Assembly: GCA_020029455.1 (NCBI GenBank)
Contig: JAIBJH010000120.1
Coordinates: 1-7,644 of the forward strand
DNA from: Hyphomicrobiales bacterium
GTDB lineage: Bacteria > Pseudomonadota > Alphaproteobacteria > Rhizobiales > Aestuariivirgaceae
Reading direction: 5' to 3'
Length of the DNA: 7,644 bases
Positions 1 to 5,567 of this stretch are shown here, piece by piece (the stretch's first letter is position 1; every line of letters starts with the position of its first letter). The notes beneath the pieces were generated by a model, which searched no databases, had not been told where the DNA came from, and saw only the letters and a program-made list of their open reading frames with translations. The position numbers and the translations under genes were made by a program.

Positions 1-189
1 AAATAAAGCCGGAAAACTGATCGCTAAAATTCCACCTGCGAAACGAGCGGTAAGAAACGTTCTCAATCGTATTGATGCGATGACGCTCTTTGTGCCCCAA
101 CACGCAGCAATGAGACATAGAGTAAAAAATATCAGGTAGCCAAATGGGATGGCAGTTGAGAATTCAAAAAATTTCAAAATGCTTTCCAT
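1..189 (-). CDS. Hypothetical membrane protein, 5' part only (runs off the window)
   Basis: Reading leftward from an ATG at 189, the frame stays open for all 63 codons to the window edge. I do not recognise the family. The peptide starts MESILKFFEF and has two hydrophobic stretches, about residues 12-31 (IPFGYLIFFTLCLIAACW core) and 44-63, separated by a short basic linker with K and three R. This suggests an inner-membrane protein with at least two membrane segments. The start is uncertain: an in-frame TAG lies just before a GTG 18 bases upstream of the ATG, so either GTG or ATG could serve. An AGGTGA sequence sits about 14 bases before the ATG, further than usual. Bases 1-180 are about 41% GC, clearly lower than the transporter genes, so the gene probably does not belong to the amino-sugar locus. 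A chance open frame is possible but less likely, given its length and hydrophobic pattern. Confidence 0.5.
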   Translation of the reverse strand, partial: MESILKFFEFSTAIPFGYLIFFTLCLIAACWGTKSVIASIRLRTFLTARFAGGILAISFPALF

Positions 190-284
190 AGAACTAGAAT
201 CGCTCACCTAAATGGATTGCACAATTTCACGCTAGAAGCGCAGACTACCTCCATTTGAAGGGGGAGGAGGAGATTCGTTCAAAG

Positions 285-1340
285 CTAGAGCCTCACTCCG
301 TCTTCATCGAAAATGTGGATGTGCTGCTCGCGGGGCGTGATTTTGACCCGGGCTCCGGGTTCTGTGCCGGGGTCGCCTTTCACTTCCACGAGAAGTGTTT
401 GGCCGTTTTCGGCGGTACAATGCGCGTAACCGGTCTCGCCGAGCCGTTCGATCAAGTCCACGGTGGCAGCAATTCCGGTTTTTGCCAGGGTGCAGTGTTC
501 CGGCCGGAAGCCTAGGGAGACCTTGGAGTGAGATTTGGCGGAATGGCCCTTGGGCAGGGGCAGTTTCAAGCCGCCGCTCTCGACCACCTTGCCGTTCTTC
601 GCGATTGTAGCATCAAGAATGTTCATGGCGGGCGAGCCAATGAAGCGGGCGACGAAGAGGTTCGCCGGCTTGTAGTAGAGATCGAGCGGCTTCCCCGTCT
701 GTTCGATGCGTCCCTGGTTCATTACCACAATGGTGTCGGCGAGCGTCATGGCTTCCACCTGGTCATGGGTCACATAGATGATCGTGGCCTTGAGCAGCTT
801 GTGAAGCTTGGCAATTTCGACGCGGGTATTAATGCGCAGCGCGGCGTCAAGATTGGAAAGCGGTTCATCGAAGAGGAAGACTTGCGGCTTCCGCACGATG
901 GCCCGGCCAATTGCAACGCGCTGCCGCTGCCCGCCCGAAAGTTCCTTGGGGCGGCGCTTCAGCAAGGCCTCAAGCTGAAGGATGCGCGCGGCCTCTGACA
1001 CGCGTCTGTTGATTTCGTCCTTGGGCGTTCGCGCGAATTTCAGGCCGAAGGCCATGTTGTTCTCGACATTCATGTGGGGGTAGAGCGCGTAGGACTGGAA
1101 GACCATGGCAATCTCACGCTGTGCCGGCGCGAGGTCGCTGACGTTGCGTCCGCCGATTGAGATCTCGCCCGACGAGATGGGTTCCAATCCGGCGATGGAA
1201 CGGAGCAGAGTAGACTTGCCGCAACCCGATGGGCCAACCAGGACGACGAAGGAACCATCAGCAACCTTGAGGTTGATGTCCTTCAGGACTTCCACCCTGG
1301 CGTAGGATTTGAAGAGCTTGTCGATGGTGACTTCGGCCAT
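285..1340 (-). CDS. CUT1 sugar ABC transporter ATPase (UgpC/MsiK/MalK type)
   Basis: This 351-residue cytoplasmic ATPase would power the importer encoded just upstream. Walker A is GPSGCGKST at 36-44, the Q-loop Gln is at 82, the signature LSGGQ at 134-138, Walker B FLFDE at 155-159, the D-loop SNLD at 162-165 and the switch His at 192. A TOBE-type C-terminal region follows (about 235-345), opening with the FIGSPAMN motif typical of UgpC/MsmK/MsiK proteins. Length is normal for the family and all catalytic motifs are intact. The ATG at 1340 lies 7 bp after the stop of the second permease, so the gene is translated from the same leftward message and is its last member. Automated pipelines often name this family ugpC, but the neighbours argue for an amino sugar rather than glycerol-3-phosphate. 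Some MsiK-type ATPases serve several importers, so sharing with other systems is possible. Confidence 0.95.
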   Translation of the reverse strand: MAEVTIDKLFKSYARVEVLKDINLKVADGSFVVLVGPSGCGKSTLLRSIAGLEPISSGEISIGGRNVSDLAPAQREIAMVFQSYALYPHMNVENNMAFGLKFARTPKDEINRRVSEAARILQLEALLKRRPKELSGGQRQRVAIGRAIVRKPQVFLFDEPLSNLDAALRINTRVEIAKLHKLLKATIIYVTHDQVEAMTLADTIVVMNQGRIEQTGKPLDLYYKPANLFVARFIGSPAMNILDATIAKNGKVVESGGLKLPLPKGHSAKSHSKVSLGFRPEHCTLAKTGIAATVDLIERLGETGYAHCTAENGQTLLVEVKGDPGTEPGARVKITPREQHIHIFDEDGVRL

Positions 1341-1347
1341 GGGCGTT

Positions 1348-2175
1348 CTACTTCACAGCGCCGGAGGTAAGACCCCGGATCAGTTGGCGGGAGAAAATGA
1401 CGTAGAGCAGGAGCACCGGCACGATGGCGGTCGACAGCGCTGCAAGCACCGCATTCCAGTCGGTGATGTATTGGCCCAGGAACTGCTGCACGCCGAGCGT
1501 GATCGTCTGCTTGCCACCGGTGGGCGCCAGCAGCAATGGGAACCAGAGATCATTCCACACGGGGATCATGGTGAAGACGGCAACGGTCGCCATGGCGGGG
1601 CGGAGCAGGGGCAGGATGATGTAAAAGAAGATGTTATATTCACTGAGGCCGTCACAGCGCCCGGCTTCACGCAGGTCCTTTGGAATCTGCTGGATGAATT
1701 CCGAGAGAATGAAGATGGAGAGCGGTAGATTCTGTGCGGTGTAGACGAGGACCAGGGCCGTCAGCGTGTTGATGAGGTTCAAGTCCGAGACCAACTGGAT
1801 GATGGAAACGGAGCCCAGCCTGATCGGAACCATGATGCCGATGGAAAGAAAAAGGGCGAGCAGCGTGTTCCAGCGGAACCTGTATTCTGTCAGAGCCCAG
1901 GCGGCCATGGCGCCAAAGAGCAGGGTGAAGAAGATGGTTCCGACCGTCACCGCGATCGAGTTCAAGTAATAGATGCCGACCGAACTGTCGCCGAAAACCT
2001 TGTAATAGCCGATCAAGTCCACATTCCAGGGCATGGGCGGCTGCAGCGGCGTGTTGAAGATGGCGCGCTTCGCCTTGAAAGAGTTCATGATGACAAGAAT
2101 GATCGGCGCCAGCGCCAGCGCTGTGTAAAGCGCGAGTATGCCGTGAACAGCGAAAGCTGAAGCAGGCTTGCGCAT
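1348..2175 (-). CDS. CUT1 carbohydrate ABC transporter permease, MalG/UgpE type
   Basis: A 275-residue inner-membrane protein with about six hydrophobic segments, the size expected for MalG-like subunits. The cytoplasmic EAA loop that docks on the ATPase is visible at about 170-189 (EAGRCDGLSEYNIFFYIILP): the Glu-Ala pair, the conserved Gly at 176 and the closing LP are present. The C-terminus ends in GLTSGAVK, a common MalG-family tail. Its ATG (2175-2173) shares one base with the stop codon of the first permease (TGATG), which points to translational coupling and equal production of the two subunits. It forms the pore together with the product of the gene upstream. The substrate cannot be deduced from the permease; the neighbouring murQ, kinase and SIS genes suggest GlcNAc, MurNAc or a chitooligosaccharide. 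Confidence 0.93.
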   Translation of the reverse strand: MRKPASAFAVHGILALYTALALAPIILVIMNSFKAKRAIFNTPLQPPMPWNVDLIGYYKVFGDSSVGIYYLNSIAVTVGTIFFTLLFGAMAAWALTEYRFRWNTLLALFLSIGIMVPIRLGSVSIIQLVSDLNLINTLTALVLVYTAQNLPLSIFILSEFIQQIPKDLREAGRCDGLSEYNIFFYIILPLLRPAMATVAVFTMIPVWNDLWFPLLLAPTGGKQTITLGVQQFLGQYITDWNAVLAALSTAIVPVLLLYVIFSRQLIRGLTSGAVK

Positions 2176-3125
2176 CAGAAGGAATACCTCTGCATCCTGC
2201 GCTGGATGAGGAAGAGATAGACCATGACGCCGCAGAGAATGATGATGAACATCATGGTGGCGATGGTCGAGCCCATGGACGTATCGCCAAGCTGCAACTG
2301 ATTGCCGAAAAAGACGCGGTAGAACAGCGTGCCCATGATGTCAGCGGAGAAGTTGGGCCCGGCGAGCGCGCCCTTCATGGCGTAGATCAGGTCAAAGGCG
2401 TTGAAGTTGTTGACGAAGGTCAGGATGGAAACAAGGCCAATCGTCGGCCAGATCAGCGGCAGCTTGACGTAAAAGAAAGCCTGGAACTGGTTGAGGCCGT
2501 CAACGGTTGCGGCATCGATCAACTCATCAGGAATGGCAAGCAATGCGGTGTAGATCAGGATCATCGGAATGCCGACGAACTGCCACACGGATATGAGCGA
2601 GATGGTGATGAGGGCCGTCGACTCGATACCAAGCCACGGGCCGAAAAGAAAACCCAGTCCGAAGAATTGCAGGAACATCTTGGCGATGCCCCACAGCGGC
2701 GAGAGAATGAGCTGCCAGGTGAAACCGATGATCACGACCGAGAGCATGGTGGGCATGAAGATCAGGGTGCGATAGGTCGAGCGGAAGCGCAGAACAGGCA
2801 GGCTCAAAAGCGCGGCCAGTGCCAGTCCGATCGGATTCTGAACCAACATGTGAATGAAGAAGAACTTGCAGTTGTTCCAAAAGGCGTTCCAGAACGGGCC
2901 GGACCATGTGGTGTCCGTGAGCAAGGTCACGAAATTTGCGGTGCCCACATAGAGCTGAGAACCATCATTCTGCCTGTCGTAGAAGGAGTTCATGATCGTA
3001 TCGAGCAGCGGATAGATCGAGAACGTGGTGTAGACGATGACGGCCGGCGCCAGAAAAAACAGCAGCACGCGATAGAAGGCCGCGTCGCTCATGCCGACGA
3101 GATGGTGCTGCTGGGGTTTCGCCAA
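2175..3125 (-). CDS. CUT1 carbohydrate ABC transporter permease, MalF/UgpA type
   Basis: A 316-residue inner-membrane protein, first of the two pore subunits. The first membrane segment is at about 18-40 (LLFFLAPAVIVYTTFSIYPL region) and further hydrophobic blocks lie near 88-110, 122-142, 170-197, 228-250 and 288-308. The EAA loop is at about 204-223: DAATVDG, then KLP, with Asp in place of the leading Glu. The longest frame supporting a start begins with TTG (3125-3123), preceded by GGCGGA at a 9-base spacing. The first ATG is at residue 12 (3092-3090) and has no purine-rich site before it, so TTG is preferred but not certain. The gene follows the binding-protein gene after a 98-bp gap with two hairpins, and it overlaps the next permease by one base. 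Confidence 0.92.
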   Translation of the reverse strand: MAKPQQHHLVGMSDAAFYRVLLFFLAPAVIVYTTFSIYPLLDTIMNSFYDRQNDGSQLYVGTANFVTLLTDTTWSGPFWNAFWNNCKFFFIHMLVQNPIGLALAALLSLPVLRFRSTYRTLIFMPTMLSVVIIGFTWQLILSPLWGIAKMFLQFFGLGFLFGPWLGIESTALITISLISVWQFVGIPMILIYTALLAIPDELIDAATVDGLNQFQAFFYVKLPLIWPTIGLVSILTFVNNFNAFDLIYAMKGALAGPNFSADIMGTLFYRVFFGNQLQLGDTSMGSTIATMMFIIILCGVMVYLFLIQRRMQRYSF

Positions 3126-3146
3126 GGTGTGAATTCCGCCAAGTAG

Positions 3147-3178
3147 TCCGTCACCCCGGCTTGCGCCGGAATGACGGA
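3147..3178 (-). repeat. Intercistronic palindrome, 14-bp stem with GCAA loop (REP-like)
   Basis: Arms 3147-3160 and 3165-3178 surround the 4-base loop 3161-3164. In the leftward transcript the two arms pair over 14 bp, with only two G-U wobbles, and close on GCAA, a GNRA tetraloop. In the rightward sense the same two positions are C-A mismatches, so the hairpin fits the minus-strand RNA better. There is no T-run after it, so it is not a standard intrinsic terminator. It lies between the binding-protein stop (3224) and the permease start (3125), the place where REP palindromes protect the upstream malE message in enteric bacteria. The GTCATTCCGGC core resembles dispersed intergenic palindromes seen in proteobacteria; that family link is from memory and was not searched. 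Confidence 0.7.
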
Positions 3179-3188
3179 GTTTGCAGAG

Positions 3189-3209
3189 CCTCTTCTCAAA
3201 TCAAAGAGG
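3189..3209 (-). other. Small second hairpin downstream of the binding-protein gene
   Basis: CCTCTT at 3189-3194 and AAGAGG at 3204-3209 are perfect complements with a 9-base loop. In the leftward transcript this small hairpin starts 14 bases after the binding-protein stop codon and comes before the larger palindrome at 3147-3178. It has no following U-run. It may help shield the 3' end of the binding-protein message, but a 6-bp stem can arise by chance. Confidence 0.4.
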
Positions 3210-3223
3210 GTATAATGTTCAAT

Positions 3224-4480
3224 TTATTTCTGGTGTGGTGCGTACCACTTCTTGAGGCCGTCCTCGAGTTGGGCCGCGCCTGCGTCCGGCGTCATGGTGC
3301 CGTTCAGCACCTGGGCCGAGACGTTCCACAGCTCGTTCTCGAGGTTCGGCGTGCCGCGCGACAGGATCTGATAGCTGTTGCGGATGGTGCTCTTGCACTC
3401 ACCGCGCCAGTTCACGAATTCCTGCGCCACGTCATCCGAGAGCGTCACCTTGGCGTTCGACAGCGGGAAAAATCCGGGAAGCTCGTTGCCGAGGATGTTG
3501 GCAAATTCATCCGAGCCGATCCAGTCAAGGAAAACCTTGGCATCAGCCGCGTTGGCCGACTTGGCGTTGAGCCCGATGCCGATATCCGTATGGTCGGAGA
3601 TGTAGCAATCGGAAGCGCCGGCCGGAGGCGGTGCCTTGAAGGCGCCCATGTTCACGTTCTGCGCCCGGAATGTGGAGATGTCCCACGATCCCGCGGCATA
3701 GATCGCACCCTTGCCGAGGCCGAAGAGGTTCTGGCTGTCGGGGTACTTCTGGGCCTGGTAGCCATCACCCATATAGGGTGCCCATTTGGCAAGCGCAGCG
3801 AGTGTGTTGACATAGGGCTTGTCGGTCAGCTTCTGGGTGCCGTCGATCAGGCCCTTGCGGCCTTCTTCGCCCTTCCAATAGTTGGGTCCAATGTTCTGGA
3901 AGCCCATGGTGGCGGCTTCCCATTGGTCATTGGTGCCCATTACGAGAGGCGTGTAGCTGCCGTTGGCCTTGATCTTTTCCAGCACAGCCAGGAACTCTTC
4001 CTCGGTCTTCGGTGGCTCGACGCCAACTTCCTTGAAGATGTCCTTGTTGTAGATGAAGCCATGGATCACCGATGCCATGGGAACGCAGAAGGTGGTCGCA
4101 CCATCATCCGTCGTCCAGGCGCTCTTGGCCACGTCGGAGAAATTTGCCATCGAAGCCAGGTCGTTCAACGGCGCAAGATGACCCTTGTTGAAGAGCTCAA
4201 GGGAAGCATCAAAGGGGCGGCAGGTGATGATGTCGCCAGCCGTGCCGCCTTCGAGGCGGGCATTTAGCGCCGCGTTGTATTCCGCCGGCGCCGTCGGGGT
4301 GAATTCCAATGTGATGTCCGGATGTTTTGCGTTGAAGGCTGGAATGATCTTGTCCTTCCAGATGGACGCATCGTCGTTACGCCAGCTTTCGATGGTGAGC
4401 TTGCCTGCAGAGGCGGCGCCCGCCATTGCGCCAACCGCCACCGCGGCGAGCAGCATTGTCTTCAGTGTGGTTTTCAACAT
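3224..4480 (-). CDS. Periplasmic sugar-binding protein of a CUT1 ABC importer
   Basis: A 418-residue extracytoplasmic solute-binding protein (family 1) that would capture the sugar and deliver it to the two permeases. The ATG at 4480 is chosen because AAGGAG (4494-4489) sits 8 bases before it; an in-frame GTG nine bases upstream overlaps that site and is unlikely. The N-terminus MLKTTLKTMLLAAVAVGAMA is a signal peptide, with likely cleavage after ASA at residue 25. Family marks include the ESWRNDD start of the mature domain, YNKDIFKEVGV at about 144-154, where an N-lobe strand meets a helix, and GAIYAAGSWD at about 258-267. Mature cysteines at about 87, 132, 292 and 362 could form periplasmic disulfides. 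Many aromatic residues are available to stack on sugar rings. It lies 39 bp after murQ. GlcNAc, chitobiose or MurNAc are the context-based candidates; sequence alone does not decide. Confidence 0.93.
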   Translation of the reverse strand: MLKTTLKTMLLAAVAVGAMAGAASAGKLTIESWRNDDASIWKDKIIPAFNAKHPDITLEFTPTAPAEYNAALNARLEGGTAGDIITCRPFDASLELFNKGHLAPLNDLASMANFSDVAKSAWTTDDGATTFCVPMASVIHGFIYNKDIFKEVGVEPPKTEEEFLAVLEKIKANGSYTPLVMGTNDQWEAATMGFQNIGPNYWKGEEGRKGLIDGTQKLTDKPYVNTLAALAKWAPYMGDGYQAQKYPDSQNLFGLGKGAIYAAGSWDISTFRAQNVNMGAFKAPPPAGASDCYISDHTDIGIGLNAKSANAADAKVFLDWIGSDEFANILGNELPGFFPLSNAKVTLSDDVAQEFVNWRGECKSTIRNSYQILSRGTPNLENELWNVSAQVLNGTMTPDAGAAQLEDGLKKWYAPHQK

Positions 4481-4488
4481 GGGTCTCA

Positions 4489-4494
4489 CTCCTT
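4489..4494 (-). promoter_or_regulatory. Ribosome binding site deciding the start of the binding-protein gene
   Basis: Leftward AAGGAG with an 8-base spacer to the ATG at 4480-4478. It is the strongest Shine-Dalgarno in the leftward operon, fitting the high demand for binding protein. It overlaps the alternative GTG (4489-4487), which argues against that longer start. Confidence 0.75.
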
Positions 4495-4519
4495 TGTCCT
4501 CCTGTTGTGATCTCGAAGG

Positions 4520-5422
4520 CTACTCCCTGGCTTTCATTTTTGCCAAGGCCAGCCTCAGGTTTCCGCCTGTGTCAGACAGAATCTTTTGTGCCGCAGCAAG
4601 GCTTGCTGCACCGCTGAGCATGAGCGCGGCAGGCTTCACATGTCCGCCTGCCTGTTTGAGAGCATCAGCTGATTTTTCAGGCGTCGCGCCGGTAATGGCG
4701 CTCACGATGTTGGCGGCGCGCGCCATCAGCTTGCGATTGCCTGCCTGGACGTTGACCATGAGGCCATCATGGACGGCGCCCAGTTTCGTGTTGATGAGCG
4801 TTGACAGCATGTTGAGCGCTGCCTTCTGCGCGGTGCCCGCACCCATGCGGGTTGAACCGGAAATCACTTCCGTGCCCGACTCGAGAAGCACTTCAATGTC
4901 CGCGGCGGCAGCAAGAGGAGAGCCCGCATTGTTGACTACGGCAACGACGAGGCAACCCTTGGCCTTTGCCGTGTGTGCGGCAGCGACGGTGTAGGGCGTA
5001 CGGCCGGACGCGGCGACAGCGATCATCGCATCGCGCGATGTGCAGATGGCTGCGTCACTCTCGCCTTGTTTTGAATCATCCTCGGCTTCTGCAAGCGTGT
5101 CGAACATGGCGGCGCGGCCGCCGGCAATCAGATAGGCGAGTTGCTCTTCCTTCATGCCGAAGGTGGCTGGAAGTTCCGTGCCATCCTGCACGGCCACGCG
5201 GATCGATGTGCCAGCGCCTGCGTAGATCAGCCTGCCGCCAGCAGCGAGGCGTGGCGCGATGGCTGTTGCTGCCTTGGAAAGGGCGGGGATGGCGCGCTCG
5301 ACCGCGTTCAGCGCTCGGCGCTGTCCGGCGAGTAATGTGTTGAGAATGCGCTCATCGTCCCAGGCATCAAAGCCCTCAAGGCCGGGAAGCCTCTGTTCTG
5401 TGGCGTTGAGCGGTTTGGACAT
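4520..5422 (-). CDS. murQ: N-acetylmuramic acid 6-phosphate etherase (MurQ)
   Basis: A 300-residue cytoplasmic SIS-domain enzyme that splits the lactyl ether of MurNAc-6-P to give GlcNAc-6-P and D-lactate. The phosphate-binding loop is at 68-75 (AGAGTSIR), followed by DGTELPATFG at 80-89, then IAGG and AEAEDD at 112-116, AASGRTPY at 137-144, SGSTRMGAGTAQK at 188-200 and NMLST at 204-208. The C-terminal helical region (about 245-290) matches the MurQ tail. Glu83 and Glu114 line up with the two catalytic acidic residues described for the E. coli enzyme at the same numbers. One oddity is Ile74 where E. coli MurQ has Gly (GTSGR). The length is normal. The gene leads the leftward operon, ahead of the importer genes. 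There is no Shine-Dalgarno before the ATG; an 8-base stretch separates it from the putative operator, so the transcript may be leaderless. Family assignment is firm; activity on MurNAc-6-P is inferred. Confidence 0.93.
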   Translation of the reverse strand: MSKPLNATEQRLPGLEGFDAWDDERILNTLLAGQRRALNAVERAIPALSKAATAIAPRLAAGGRLIYAGAGTSIRVAVQDGTELPATFGMKEEQLAYLIAGGRAAMFDTLAEAEDDSKQGESDAAICTSRDAMIAVAASGRTPYTVAAAHTAKAKGCLVVAVVNNAGSPLAAAADIEVLLESGTEVISGSTRMGAGTAQKAALNMLSTLINTKLGAVHDGLMVNVQAGNRKLMARAANIVSAITGATPEKSADALKQAGGHVKPAALMLSGAASLAAAQKILSDTGGNLRLALAKMKARE

Positions 5423-5428
5423 AATTGA

Positions 5429-5456
5429 CTAATACCAAAACAAAACCACTTGTCCA
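5429..5456 (-). promoter_or_regulatory. Putative promoter of murQ and the importer operon
   Basis: On the minus strand TGGACA (5456-5451; 5 of 6 matches to TTGACA) is followed after 16 bp by TATTAG (5434-5429; 4 of 6 matches to TATAAT). Six bases then separate it from the A of the murQ ATG at 5422, so transcription could begin at or next to the start codon. The direct-repeat box 5431-5448 fills the spacer and part of the -10, so a bound protein would block polymerase. This is a prediction from spacing and consensus only. Confidence 0.45.
5431..5448 (-). promoter_or_regulatory. Putative GntR (NagQ-type) operator in front of murQ
   Basis: Read on the minus strand this is TGGTTTT-GTTT-TGGTATT: two 7-base units in the same orientation, 11 bp apart, the first with one mismatch to TGGTATT. 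It mirrors the box at 5542-5559, and both end 8 bp before a start codon. As I recall, NagQ boxes described for GlcNAc genes in Xanthomonas have this TGGTATT-N4-TGGTATT form. The GntR protein encoded at 6449-7219 is the natural candidate to bind it. Confidence 0.6.
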
Positions 5457-5519
5457 GAAGATTCTTAACGTCGAATCGCAGTGCGAAATTAAATCAAATA
5501 AAAGCAGATGGTTATGAGT

Positions 5520-5539
5520 GCGAAAAATTCGCTTTTCTT
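5520..5539 (+). other. Short hairpin with T-rich tail upstream of the kinase operator
   Basis: GCGAA (5520-5524) and TTCGC (5528-5532) form a 5-bp stem with an AAA loop, followed by TTTTCTT. The shape is like a very weak intrinsic terminator on the plus strand. It would matter only if transcription entered from further left in the control region. The stem is short, so a regulatory role is speculative. Confidence 0.25.
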
Positions 5540-5541
5540 AA

Positions 5542-5559
5542 TGGTATTCTTTTGGTATT
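5542..5559 (+). promoter_or_regulatory. Putative GntR (NagQ-type) operator in front of the kinase operon
   Basis: A perfect direct repeat TGGTATT-CTTT-TGGTATT, units at 5542-5548 and 5553-5559, one helical turn apart. It ends 8 bp before the GTG at 5568. TATTGT (5556-5561) overlaps the second unit and lies 6 bp before that GTG, where the -10 of a leaderless transcript would be. No good -35 is visible at the matching distance. The kinase-gntR-SIS operon would then be autoregulated by its own GntR product. Confidence 0.65.
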
Positions 5560-5567
5560 GTCAATTT

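Noticed and set aside
216..225. ATTGCACAAT near-palindrome left of the importer operon
   Set aside because: Four-base arms with a non-symmetric centre; expected by chance in an AT-rich stretch and not placed near a clear promoter.
241..268. Possible terminator hairpin after the ATPase stop (CCTCC and GGAGG arms)
   Set aside because: Only 5 bp with a loop of about 10 bases and no T-run. It does not meet the form of an intrinsic terminator.
528..998. Plus-strand frame opposite the ATPase gene
   Set aside because: It is a shadow of the ATPase coding sequence with low-complexity, Arg/Gly/Leu-rich translation and no motif.
2667..3146. Plus-strand frame opposite the first permease
   Set aside because: Rich in Glu, Arg, Gln and His, as expected when the antisense of a hydrophobic membrane-protein gene is translated; no domain.
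3211..3216. Perfect TATAAT on the plus strand pointing into the antisense side of the binding-protein gene
   Set aside because: No -35 element lies at 15-19 bp upstream; the nearest candidate, TTGCAG, is 24 bp away. The gap is AT-rich here, so a chance hexamer is likely.
3161..4267. Long plus-strand open frame (368 codons) antisense to the binding-protein gene
   Set aside because: It lies opposite a well-supported gene with a signal peptide and family motifs. Its product has no recognisable domain, and GC-rich coding DNA often leaves the opposite strand open.
4185..4994. Plus-strand frame of 269 codons spanning the murQ 3' half and the binding-protein 5' end
   Set aside because: It crosses two real minus-strand genes and their ribosome site. 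Its Ala/Ser-rich translation is typical of an antisense shadow.
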